From Lentisphaerota bacterium (GTDB taxonomy: Bacteria > Verrucomicrobiota > Lentisphaeria > Victivallales > Victivallaceae): a stretch of DNA of 45,319 nt. The DNA lies in the NCBI GenBank assembly GCA_015061495.1, contig SUWL01000013.1:1-45319 (forward strand), in the 5' to 3' direction. Numbering within the stretch: the first letter of the stretch is position 1; each line of letters opens with the position of its first letter. Shown in pieces: positions 24,954 to 32,702 of the stretch. Under the pieces are notes generated by a model. That model made no database searches, was not told the DNA's origin, and saw only the letters and a program-made list of their open reading frames with translations. Position numbers and translations under genes: made by a program.

Positions 24954-25925
24954 TCAAATCTCTCCATCGCAGCAGTTGAATGCCGGTAATTCTCCGCGCA
25001 TACCATTGCGGAAAGCTGCCGCTGTCATCCGTTTCCCTCCGGATGGGATCAATTCCAATATTTCCAGAGCGGTATCGTTACTGCATCCGACAATGATCCT
25101 GCCTGCTGTTCCGGTGGTTTCTCCCGGCTGCAAACCGGTATGCTCAAGACATTTTGCCGAGCAAATTGTGATATTTATGCGCTTCCCTGAAGAGGTGATA
25201 CATTCTGCGGTTGCTCCCGGCCAGGGGAAATATGCCCTGACCATTGCTTCAATGGATGCGGCATCGGCATTCCAGTTGATCATGCCGTCCCGTTTGGCGA
25301 TTTTACGGCAGACGGTTATCTCTGCCGGATTTTGCGGAACAGGCGTAAGCGAATTTGCCGCAATGGCATGCAGCGTTTCGACAGCATGCTTTGCGGCAAG
25401 TTCTCCCAGCGCCATTTCCAGTGAATCGGCATATTCGTTTTGTGCCAGCGGCATACGGAGTTCTCTGAATACCGGTCCGGAATCCAAACCCCGTTCCATT
25501 TGCATAAAGCATACCCCGGTGGCATCATCCTTGTTGAGAATGGATTGCACGATCGGAGATGCTCCGCGGTAGCGCGGCAGCAGCGAAGCGTGGACATTTA
25601 CGCAGCATACTTTTGGAGCGGACAGAATTCCGGATTTGAGGATCTGCCCAAAGGATACCACGCAAAGCAGATCCGGAGATAATCCGGTAAGGAAATCGGT
25701 GAATTCCGGAGTATTTACGTCTGCCGTGCGGATAACTTCCAGGTCGGATTCCAGTGCGGCGGCGGCAAGAGGTGTTGGAGTCAGCACCCGCTTGCGTCCT
25801 GCCGGCCGGTCAAGTTGAGATATTACCGCCTGCAAGGTGACTGTCGGATCATTTGCCAACGCCCGCAATATCGGAATGGCAATCGGTCCGGAACCGAGAA
25901 AAACGATTTTTATATTTTTTGACAC
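24954..25925 (-). CDS. fmt: Methionyl-tRNA formyltransferase
   Basis: A 323-residue enzyme that formylates initiator Met-tRNA using 10-formyl-THF. The N-terminal IVFLGSGPIAIPIL is the family start, the catalytic NVH is in VNVHASLLPRYRGASPI, and the Asp is in GLDSGPV. The C-terminal OB-like domain is present. The start codon appears to be GTG at 25925, with AAGG ~10 bases upstream; no ATG fits. It is first in the fmt-rng-uvrC-deacetylase unit. The usual partner def (peptide deformylase) is not adjacent. Confidence 0.95.
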   Translation of the reverse strand: MSKNIKIVFLGSGPIAIPILRALANDPTVTLQAVISQLDRPAGRKRVLTPTPLAAAALESDLEVIRTADVNTPEFTDFLTGLSPDLLCVVSFGQILKSGILSAPKVCCVNVHASLLPRYRGASPIVQSILNKDDATGVCFMQMERGLDSGPVFRELRMPLAQNEYADSLEMALGELAAKHAVETLHAIAANSLTPVPQNPAEITVCRKIAKRDGMINWNADAASIEAMVRAYFPWPGATAECITSSGKRINITICSAKCLEHTGLQPGETTGTAGRIIVGCSNDTALEILELIPSGGKRMTAAAFRNGMRGELPAFNCCDGEI

Positions 25926-26013
25926 TTGAAAAAAACCTTATTTACGTTCATATTGTATACACGTTGTTTAATATAACTCTAAAAGTAGATAAATTCCAGA
26001 AATTGTGTGAAAT

Positions 26014-26478
26014 ATGAGCCAAATAGTTGTAATGTTGGGTGGAAATTTGCCCGGAAGCCGGGAAGCCATGGCATCGGCGGTGAAAAAATTTGCGTTTTCC
26101 GGTGTGGAAAATATCGTGTGCAGTAAGGTGATAACATCAACCGCCGAGGATTGTGTGCCGGGTACACCGGATTTTTTGGATATGGCATTGACCGGCGAGT
26201 GGGACGGCAGTACCGCGGAACTGCTGGCTCTTTGTCAACAATTTGAAAGAGAAGCCGGCAGACCGGAAAAACACAGCAGCCGGGAATCCCGGATATTGGA
26301 TTGCGATATTATTTTTTTCGACGATATGATAGTGGATACCCCGCAATTGACCATTCCGCATCCCCGGGCTCAAAAGAGACGGTTCGTTTTGGAGCCGCTC
26401 TCTGAAATTGCCCCTGAATTGTGCTTCCCGGACGGAACGACGGTGCTTGAAGCACTGAATTTGCTGGGAAATCAGTAG
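26014..26478 (+). CDS. folK: 2-amino-4-hydroxy-6-hydroxymethyldihydropteridine pyrophosphokinase
   Basis: A 154-residue HPPK enzyme that transfers pyrophosphate to 6-hydroxymethyl-dihydropterin in folate biosynthesis. The signature SRILDCDIIFFDD and the substrate/ATP motif PHPRAQKRRFVLEPL are clear. The N-terminal MLGGNLPGS is a divergent form of the usual GSNxG loop. Length is typical. Little Shine-Dalgarno is visible before the ATG. It is divergent from fmt and overlaps the convergent gene at 26472 by 7 bases. Confidence 0.92.
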   Translation: MSQIVVMLGGNLPGSREAMASAVKKFAFSGVENIVCSKVITSTAEDCVPGTPDFLDMALTGEWDGSTAELLALCQQFEREAGRPEKHSSRESRILDCDIIFFDDMIVDTPQLTIPHPRAQKRRFVLEPLSEIAPELCFPDGTTVLEALNLLGNQ

Positions 26479-27293
26479 CGGCGGCGTTTGTGTGGCGGAC
26501 GGCGCATTGTTCCGTTGCTGTCAACACCACCGGCAAAACAAGCGGCACCGGAAGCGGCAGAAGCAATATTCAATGCCAGCATCAATCTTCCCTCTGGGGT
26601 TACTTCCGGCAGCGGCATGGCTTCCCGCAACAGTTTGAATCCTCTGGGGGCTCCGGTCAATTCAACAATTCCCCATTCAACGGGGATCACAGCCGGGTCG
26701 AGCATTTTTTCCGGAACGGCAAGATAGCAGAAGTCCGCATTACCGGCGCGGCGGATGTACTCCAATTTGCTCCCTTGGGTGAGAGTTTTCAATTCCCGAT
26801 CCAATTTGCGGCACAGTTTCCGGTATTGGTGATTACTTGTAGAGGCGTAATCCCATGAACGGAACTCTCCGAAAAGATCATCTGAAGATGCCAAATGCGG
26901 TTCGTTTTTCCGGATTTCTGTTTCCAACTGCGCTTTTTCCTCCTGCAGGGCTGAAATTACCGCGATCCGCTGCTCCCGGTCGGCACAGTCGCTGAAACAG
27001 CAGTCCAAGTCGTCATACATAACGACGATCGCTGTCCGGGTGATGATATTGGTTTTTCTGGAAGTCGCCGGACGCCAGAATCCGGCGGCGGCAACTTTGT
27101 ATTTACTGCGGCGGGTCGGTACATTGGCGGCGATCCCTGCCGGTTTCAACGAAACGAGAAATGCCAGTGCCGCCTGGCGCAGTTCCGCTTTGCTCAATGA
27201 TGTTTTTGCCGTGCTGCCGCCGTTATGGGCGTTCGGCTGCTCTGATGCCTGTTGAGAAGCGGCGAAATCAAAAAGATCAAAATCCTGTTCCAT
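26472..27293 (-). CDS. Hypothetical protein, nuclease-like fold possible
   Basis: A 273-residue soluble protein, last of the 32554-26472 chain, that I cannot name. It has a low-complexity N-terminus, then VPTRRSKYKVAAAGFW (~60-75), MYDDLDCCFSDC, a helical EEKAQLETEIRK segment and a LTGAPRGFKLL region, ending in PPHKRRRY. The pattern of an Arg/Lys-rich strand followed by FCYLAVPEKM faintly recalls PD-(D/E)xK-type or MmcB-like proteins, but no catalytic triad is evident. The ATG at 27293 with GGAG 10 bases upstream is chosen over a TTG seven codons earlier. It starts 17 bases after the preceding lipoprotein gene. Confidence 0.7.
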   Translation of the reverse strand: MEQDFDLFDFAASQQASEQPNAHNGGSTAKTSLSKAELRQAALAFLVSLKPAGIAANVPTRRSKYKVAAAGFWRPATSRKTNIITRTAIVVMYDDLDCCFSDCADREQRIAVISALQEEKAQLETEIRKNEPHLASSDDLFGEFRSWDYASTSNHQYRKLCRKLDRELKTLTQGSKLEYIRRAGNADFCYLAVPEKMLDPAVIPVEWGIVELTGAPRGFKLLREAMPLPEVTPEGRLMLALNIASAASGAACFAGGVDSNGTMRRPPHKRRRY

Positions 27294-27310
27294 ATAGTGT
27301 TTGCTCCGAT

Positions 27311-27676
27311 TCAAAAGAATGAGCCGTTGTCGGTACCGAAAACCCAGTCAGAACCTTTCATATTGGATTTGCGGTTGTTGTCGTGCATCTCTTTTACTGT
27401 CCGTTCATTGCGGATATCGTATTCCCGCAGCAATTCCTGCTCCCGTTTGGAAAGTTTTGAACCGGCATCGTAATTTTGCGGATTCCGGTGAAAAATGGCA
27501 TCAAAAAGCGGATCATCACTGCCTTTTTTCTTTTTTGGTTTTTGCACAGTTTTTTTCTTTACTGTCTGGCGTTTAGGTTGCGGGGTACGATCCAGTGAAT
27601 GCGGGTTGTAACATCCGGAAGCGGCAATCGCAAGCAGTATGGCAGTGAAAAATAAACTCCGTTTCATCGTGTTCAT
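27311..27676 (-). CDS. Small Lys-rich lipoprotein
   Basis: A 121-residue protein with a lipoprotein signal peptide (MNTMKRSLFFTAILLAIAASGC, lipobox cysteine at residue 22) followed by a basic tract (KRQTVKKKTVQKPKKKKG) and an acidic/basic C-terminal helix. The basic tract suggests contact with acidic envelope polymers or RNA, but nothing is proven. I chose the ATG at 27676 because it overlaps the rlmN stop in ATGA, implying translational coupling; the ATG three codons later is an alternative. No family is recognised. Confidence 0.75.
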   Translation of the reverse strand: MNTMKRSLFFTAILLAIAASGCYNPHSLDRTPQPKRQTVKKKTVQKPKKKKGSDDPLFDAIFHRNPQNYDAGSKLSKREQELLREYDIRNERTVKEMHDNNRKSNMKGSDWVFGTDNGSFF

Positions 27677-28698
27677 TTGCCTCCACATTTTTTCGTTGCG
27701 GCACGAAGTTGACCGCAAGCAGCTGTTTCAGACGAACCGCGTTCAACCCGGCGGGTGATCCTTGCTCCGGTATTACTGACGGCGGTTTCAAATTCACTGA
27801 TCGTTTGCGGTGACGGCCGGCGGAATTGTCCACCGGTCTCATTGTAGGGGATGAGGTTGATTTTTGCATGATGCGCGAAGGCGATTTTCCCCAGTTTTTC
27901 AGCATGGGCAAGAGAATCATTGATTCCGGCAATCAACGTATATTCAAGAGTATATTGGCGGTTGTTTGCCAGAGCGATCTGATCGGCGGCACGGAGAATT
28001 TCAGCAACCGGATAACGGAGTTGCGGCGGAATAAGTTTGCTGCGGGTCTCATCATCCGGAGCATGGAGACTTACTGCGAGATTGAATTCCCGTTTCAATC
28101 CGGCAAATTTTTTCATGCCGGGGACAAAACCGCTGGTTGAAACGGTTATGCGCCTGGGAGAAAACACGAAGTCATCGACCAGTGAATTCAAGGTAATGGC
28201 AAGTTGTTCAAAGTTGAGCAATCCTTCTCCGATACCCATGAAAACCAGATTGTCCGGACGTCCTGCTCGCAAAGTGCCGATACAGAACTCTTCAAGCATT
28301 TCTCCGGCGGACAGATTGCGGGTCAAACCATTGCGTCCGGATGCACAGAAGTAACAACCGACCGGGCATCCTACCTGGGTGCTTAAACAGAAGGTCAAAC
28401 GTTTATCACTGGGGATTATGACCATTTCGATAAGTTCGCCGTCGTGAAGTTTCAGCAGAAGCTTTTCCACTTGATCCGGAGATTTTGAGGAAGCGGCAAT
28501 GATCGATCCCGGAGCATGGAAATCCGCTTTTAATGCAGACTTCAGATCTGACGGCAGATTTTTCATATCCTCCGGATCGATGATGCAGCGGTCATGGAGC
28601 CAGGAATGAATTTGCTTCGCCCGGAAAGCAGGGTAGTGGTGTTCGCAACAGTAATTTTGCAAACTTTCAAGGTCGGCGGCGGCAAGGAATGGAATCAT
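27673..28698 (-). CDS. rlmN: Dual-specificity 23S rRNA/tRNA adenine C2-methyltransferase RlmN
   Basis: A 341-residue radical-SAM enzyme that methylates C2 of A2503 in 23S rRNA and A37 in some tRNAs. The 4Fe-4S motif CPVGCYFC follows STQVG, and the second catalytic cysteine lies in AACGQL near the C-terminus. The conserved MGMGEPLLN loop reads MGIGEGLLN here, Gly in place of Pro. The start at 28698 overlaps the stop of the TPR gene in ATGA; an in-frame extension to 28749 lies inside that gene. Both ends are coupled to neighbours, so expression is tied to the TPR protein and lipoprotein. Confidence 0.92.
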   Translation of the reverse strand: MIPFLAAADLESLQNYCCEHHYPAFRAKQIHSWLHDRCIIDPEDMKNLPSDLKSALKADFHAPGSIIAASSKSPDQVEKLLLKLHDGELIEMVIIPSDKRLTFCLSTQVGCPVGCYFCASGRNGLTRNLSAGEMLEEFCIGTLRAGRPDNLVFMGIGEGLLNFEQLAITLNSLVDDFVFSPRRITVSTSGFVPGMKKFAGLKREFNLAVSLHAPDDETRSKLIPPQLRYPVAEILRAADQIALANNRQYTLEYTLIAGINDSLAHAEKLGKIAFAHHAKINLIPYNETGGQFRRPSPQTISEFETAVSNTGARITRRVERGSSETAACGQLRAATKKCGGK

Positions 28699-30203
28699 TT
28701 CAAACGGTTCTCCAAATCTGTTACCCGGGCAGGGGAGTACTCCTGACACTCCGGAGAGGAGTGAACATAAATTTTCATGCCCCGGTTGAAAAAATAACGG
28801 GCGCGGTCTTTATTCCCCAGAGCCAGCTGGATCTCTGCCGCATGAAAATACATGATGCAGACAGAAACTGAAACTGCCCGGTAATTCAATGCGTGCTGAA
28901 TCTCCTGCGCCGCTTCGGAATAACGTCCCTGCCGATACAATACCCACGCCAATGAATCCCGGTAGGAACTTTCATACGGGAAAGCAGAAACTGCCTGACG
29001 GATCAATTTTTCCGCCCGTTCAAGTTCGATGTTGAGATCAGCGCAGACATATCCGGCGGCATTGGCAAATAGCGGCAGGCACTCTTTGTCTTTGCGTTCG
29101 ATTTCGGTCAGCAGTTGTTTGCACCACTTTTGAGAGCGGGTAAGATGAATGGCATTCGTGACAGCATTGAAAAGGAAAATATCCGGATCTTTGAGAGCAA
29201 TTTCTTCGCTGTCCAGCATTTCAATGATTTTACTGTATTCGCCGCGGTATGAATGGTAACATGCCATCCATTTGGCTCTTTCACTGCGCTTTTGTCTTCT
29301 GATCCACCGTTTGGCGATCCGGTATTGCTTCATTTTGCAAACAAAAATAAATGTTGTTCCGGATTTGATGGCAAAATTCGCCAGATCCGGACGCTTGAAA
29401 TCCGATGCGATCTCTCTGGTATAAAATTCCCAGTTGTTACCGGGAAAATGTTTCCGGAATTCCTGAAGTTTATCCGGAGTTTGCGGCAAGTGCAAGGCAT
29501 ACATTGCTGCAATTATTTTGTCGGCATCTTCGTAAGAGTTTACCGGTGTTTGGGCGATGATCTTTGCTAGTAGGATTTGACGGGATTTCCAGAAATCAGT
29601 GTCCGGAAGCTGCTTGTATCCTTTGTACCCCGGAGCGGTATCGGTGGTGTTGAACATGGAAAGTTTTGACCAGATGCAGAGCAGCTTCAGCATTTCCGGA
29701 TCATTTGCCTGGGAAAGCAGATGATCGAAAATCTTACGGTCAAGTTCAAATTTCCGGGCAGCAAGCAGCAGGGGATTGTACAATCCCAGTAAACGGAACA
29801 TTTCGCGTTGATCCGCCGGTGACAAATCTTTGATTTTGACTGATAAAACAACCTGTGCAAAGGCTTCAAGTAATTCATCCGGACAGAAATTCCGGTAAAC
29901 TCCGGTCGACAGAACAAGAGAAGCAAGTTCAATATCTGCGGAGTTCTTTTTCAGCAGAGCTGTCAGGCGCAGCAGCAGCGGGCGGTCAAAACCGTCTGCT
30001 TCCAAATCATAGCAGAGGATTTTCAATGCGTTCCGGTCGCATTTCCCGGCTTTGGCAGATTCCAGCGCAGACACGATCATTCCAGCCCGTATACGCGGAT
30101 TATCCTCTTCCAGTGCGGCAAGAAGGTTGCCGTGAAATTCCGGATCTCCGGCAAAGAGAGATGCGGTCAGCAATGCAGTAAACAGGAACAGCATTTTTTT
30201 CAT
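28695..30203 (-). CDS. Exported TPR-like repeat protein
   Basis: A 502-residue helical-repeat protein with a short Sec-type signal peptide (MKKMLFLFTALLTASLFAG) and no lipobox. From about residue 400, TPR-like units are clear (DSLAWVLYRQGRYSEAAQEIQHALN, then a second copy with ALGNKDRARYFFNRG). Earlier parts are degenerate helical repeats. It is presumably periplasmic or envelope-associated and mediates protein contacts. It lies between rimO (3 bases) and rlmN (ATGA overlap), two cytoplasmic RNA/protein modification enzymes, with no obvious functional reason. Shine-Dalgarno weak. Confidence 0.8.
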   Translation of the reverse strand: MKKMLFLFTALLTASLFAGDPEFHGNLLAALEEDNPRIRAGMIVSALESAKAGKCDRNALKILCYDLEADGFDRPLLLRLTALLKKNSADIELASLVLSTGVYRNFCPDELLEAFAQVVLSVKIKDLSPADQREMFRLLGLYNPLLLAARKFELDRKIFDHLLSQANDPEMLKLLCIWSKLSMFNTTDTAPGYKGYKQLPDTDFWKSRQILLAKIIAQTPVNSYEDADKIIAAMYALHLPQTPDKLQEFRKHFPGNNWEFYTREIASDFKRPDLANFAIKSGTTFIFVCKMKQYRIAKRWIRRQKRSERAKWMACYHSYRGEYSKIIEMLDSEEIALKDPDIFLFNAVTNAIHLTRSQKWCKQLLTEIERKDKECLPLFANAAGYVCADLNIELERAEKLIRQAVSAFPYESSYRDSLAWVLYRQGRYSEAAQEIQHALNYRAVSVSVCIMYFHAAEIQLALGNKDRARYFFNRGMKIYVHSSPECQEYSPARVTDLENRLK

Positions 30204-30206
30204 TGT

Positions 30207-31538
30207 TCAATCTCTTTCTTTTTCTGCAATCAAATCACAGCCGGCGGTTTTTACGATTTTTACATTGATGAATGTCCCGGGTTTCATATTGCGTCTGGCA
30301 TTGAGCATTATGATATTGTCAATATCCGGGGCATCAGCTGCTCCGCGGGCATAAACGGTTCCATCGTCAATGGCATCGATCAATACCCGCATGGAAGAAC
30401 CGATTTTTTTGCGTTGTGAGCGTTTCATGATATCCCTCTGGATCTTCATCAATTCTGCCGCCCGTTCTTCCGCTGTCTCCAGCGGGATCTGATCCGGCAT
30501 TTCCGCTGCCGGAGTGCCAGGTTCCGGAGCAAAGGCGAATACGCCCATGCGTTCAAAGCCGGATTCTTTGACAAATTCACAAAGTTCGGCAAATTCCTCT
30601 TCTGTCTCTCCCGGTAATCCGGTGATGAAAGTTGTCCGCAGCGTGAGAGAGGGGATCGCCTTACGCAGTTTAGCGATCAATTCCCGGATGTTTTTGCTGT
30701 CAGTATGACGGTTCATCGCCGTCAGTATCCGGTCGGAAATGTGCTGCAGAGGCATATCCAGATACGGCAGGATTTTGGACGATTTGCCGAGAAATTCGAT
30801 CAATTCACCGGTATAATGCGCCGGATGGGTATAAAGCAGGCGGATAACGAAATTGCCGGGCAGTTCGTCCAACTGTTTCAACAGTGAAACCAGATTTTCG
30901 CCGTTTTTCAAATCATGCCCGTAAGCGGTGATATCCTGGGCGATGACGATCAGTTCTTTTACTCCGTTGCCAATGAGAACTTTTGCTTCCGCAAGAATTG
31001 AGGCAACTGTCCTGGAACGCAACCTGCCCCGCAGATCCGGAATAGCACAATAAGAGCAGCGGTTATCACAGCCGTCACAAATTTTCAGATAAGACACATG
31101 CGGGAGGGTCAACTGGATGCGTGGCATGGTTTCATCGCACAAATAAGTACACTCCTCTCCGGCAGGTGAGGGGACGGCGTTGTCAAAGAGCAGTTCTCTC
31201 AAGCGGGCGGTATCGTTTACCGGACACCAGAGATCCACCTCTTTGAAGTGTTCTTTGAATTCCGGAAACTGGGGATGATTCATCAGGCATCCGGCAACGG
31301 CGATCTTTCGTCCTGCTTTCGCTTTTTTCCACTCCACTGCATCGGTCAACTCGGCGGCAGCTTCTCCGCGGGCTTCCGGGAGGAAGGCACACGTGTTTAT
31401 AAGATATACATCGGCGAAATCCGGGTCGAAACAGATACTGTCTCCGGCGGCGAGGAACGCTCCGGAAATCAATTCGGATTCCACCAGATTTTTGGGACAT
31501 CCGAGGGCGGCGATAAAAAATTGGTGATTTTCGCTCAT
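30207..31538 (-). CDS. rimO: Ribosomal protein S12 methylthiotransferase RimO
   Basis: A 443-residue radical-SAM enzyme that adds a methylthio group to Asp89 of ribosomal protein S12. The N-terminal UPF0004 domain begins ALGCPKNLVESE and has INTCAFL with the cluster cysteines. The radical-SAM cluster is in CDGCDNRCSYCAIP, and the TRAM domain (RVLIDAIDDGTVYARG) ends the protein. The CPKN form and the overall pattern separate RimO from MiaB. The start is ATG 31538, two bases after the upstream stop; an in-frame TTG at 31544 is possible. Confidence 0.95.
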   Translation of the reverse strand: MSENHQFFIAALGCPKNLVESELISGAFLAAGDSICFDPDFADVYLINTCAFLPEARGEAAAELTDAVEWKKAKAGRKIAVAGCLMNHPQFPEFKEHFKEVDLWCPVNDTARLRELLFDNAVPSPAGEECTYLCDETMPRIQLTLPHVSYLKICDGCDNRCSYCAIPDLRGRLRSRTVASILAEAKVLIGNGVKELIVIAQDITAYGHDLKNGENLVSLLKQLDELPGNFVIRLLYTHPAHYTGELIEFLGKSSKILPYLDMPLQHISDRILTAMNRHTDSKNIRELIAKLRKAIPSLTLRTTFITGLPGETEEEFAELCEFVKESGFERMGVFAFAPEPGTPAAEMPDQIPLETAEERAAELMKIQRDIMKRSQRKKIGSSMRVLIDAIDDGTVYARGAADAPDIDNIIMLNARRNMKPGTFINVKIVKTAGCDLIAEKERD

Positions 31539-31540
31539 GG

Positions 31541-32554
31541 TCAATCGAGGCTTTCCAGAGTTACAGTGACTTTATGGTTGACCGTCGTTCCGGCGGCAAT
31601 TGTCCGCAAGATGCCTTTGTCGCGGTTGTTGTTCTGGTTTTCCGGTATGCAGTTACCCGGTTCAATGCCCAGGACATATTCTCCCTGGCCCATTTGTTTC
31701 CACTGGACGATATATGGCAGTTCCGCTTTGCGGCAGCTCACGGTAAGTTTGATCTTTTCATCCGGATTGATCAGAGAAATGGCACTCATTCCGTCGGCAT
31801 CGGCGGGCAGATCGTGATAAAAGACCTGTTCAGCAAATCCGGGGGTGGACGGTTCCATTTTATCCCAGTTTGTCAGACCTTTGGCGGCAACTTCGCCTTG
31901 CGGAACAACCGGGTGATCGACCGGAGTGAGAAAACTGTTTTCATTGACCAGCGGCCATCCGAAATTCATGTGGTAAAGAAGCATCAGCGGCTGTTCGGCA
32001 AAACCGGCGTTTTCCACGGAATCTTCAATAGTAATGGTGTTTTCCCCGGCAATGCAGGAAATTTTGCGGGTCAGGATCAGCTGTTCTCCGAAAACCCGGG
32101 AGTGGATCACTTTGCCGGAAACGGTCAACCGGTAAGAACCGTCCGGCAGCCATTTGCTTTCAGTATTCACCTCGGTGGCGGGAATGTGGGAGAGTCTGCC
32201 GTGCAGACCGTGGCTGTCGCCGCCGGCTTCGCAGGGACCGCCGACATTGATCAATCCGCATGAGGTCAGCATGCCGCCGCCCCATGAACGCAGCCAGTTG
32301 ATCCCTGCCGGATCATAACTTGCCGCGACTGCCGGTTCTGCGGGCAGCCATGCAATGGGGGTGCCGTGGAAACTTGCTTCTCCGATATCCATTCCCCGGT
32401 CAGGGTAAACGGTAAAGCGGATGCCGCTGCCGTTGTCCACATCAATGATGCGCATTCCCCGTCCTTTGCCGTCATCCAATACTGCGCGGCGCACAGATGC
32501 GATCTGGCGCATTGAACCGATTTTACCGGAAAGATTGTTTTTATCGAAATCCAT
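31541..32554 (-). CDS. Aldose-1-epimerase-like protein (DUF4432 type)
   Basis: A 337-residue cytoplasmic protein of the galactose-mutarotase-like superfamily, most like the DUF4432 branch: RGMDIGEASFHGTPIAWL, GGGMLTSCGLINVG and the HGLHGRLSHIPA block carry the expected histidines, and IEPGNCIPENQNN is near the C-terminus. It probably binds or interconverts sugars; its substrate is unknown. AAGGAAG lies before the ATG. It heads the chain rimO-TPR-rlmN-lipoprotein-unknown and is transcribed divergently from glycyl-tRNA synthetase. Confidence 0.85.
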   Translation of the reverse strand: MDFDKNNLSGKIGSMRQIASVRRAVLDDGKGRGMRIIDVDNGSGIRFTVYPDRGMDIGEASFHGTPIAWLPAEPAVAASYDPAGINWLRSWGGGMLTSCGLINVGGPCEAGGDSHGLHGRLSHIPATEVNTESKWLPDGSYRLTVSGKVIHSRVFGEQLILTRKISCIAGENTITIEDSVENAGFAEQPLMLLYHMNFGWPLVNENSFLTPVDHPVVPQGEVAAKGLTNWDKMEPSTPGFAEQVFYHDLPADADGMSAISLINPDEKIKLTVSCRKAELPYIVQWKQMGQGEYVLGIEPGNCIPENQNNNRDKGILRTIAAGTTVNHKVTVTLESLD

Positions 32555-32592
32555 AGCTGCTTCCTTTTATCAATTTTTACTACTGTTTACGA

Positions 32593-32621
32593 AATATAGC
32601 ACGATAAGTGAGGATTTACAA
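32593..32621 (-). promoter_or_regulatory. Promoter of the DUF4432-rimO chain
   Basis: Minus strand TTGTAA (32616-32621), a 17-bp spacer and TATATT (32593-32598). Confidence 0.6.
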
Positions 32622-32638
32622 CCGGAAAGATTGTAAAT
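32614..32638. promoter_or_regulatory. Inverted repeat containing both divergent -35 boxes
   Basis: ATTTACAA (32614-32621) and TTGTAAAT (32631-32638) are perfect 8-bp inverted arms with a 9-bp centre. Each arm contains one outward-facing -35 hexamer, so two polymerases could hardly bind together. Confidence 0.5.
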
Positions 32639-32659
32639 TGTGCGAACATGGTATATATT
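32631..32659 (+). promoter_or_regulatory. Promoter of glycyl-tRNA synthetase
   Basis: TTGTAA (32631-32636), a 17-bp spacer and TATATT (32654-32659), with a leader of about 37 bases. Confidence 0.6.
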
Positions 32660-32702
32660 ATATAAAATATTTTTGAAACCAACCACATTTTTGGAGGATA
32701 TT

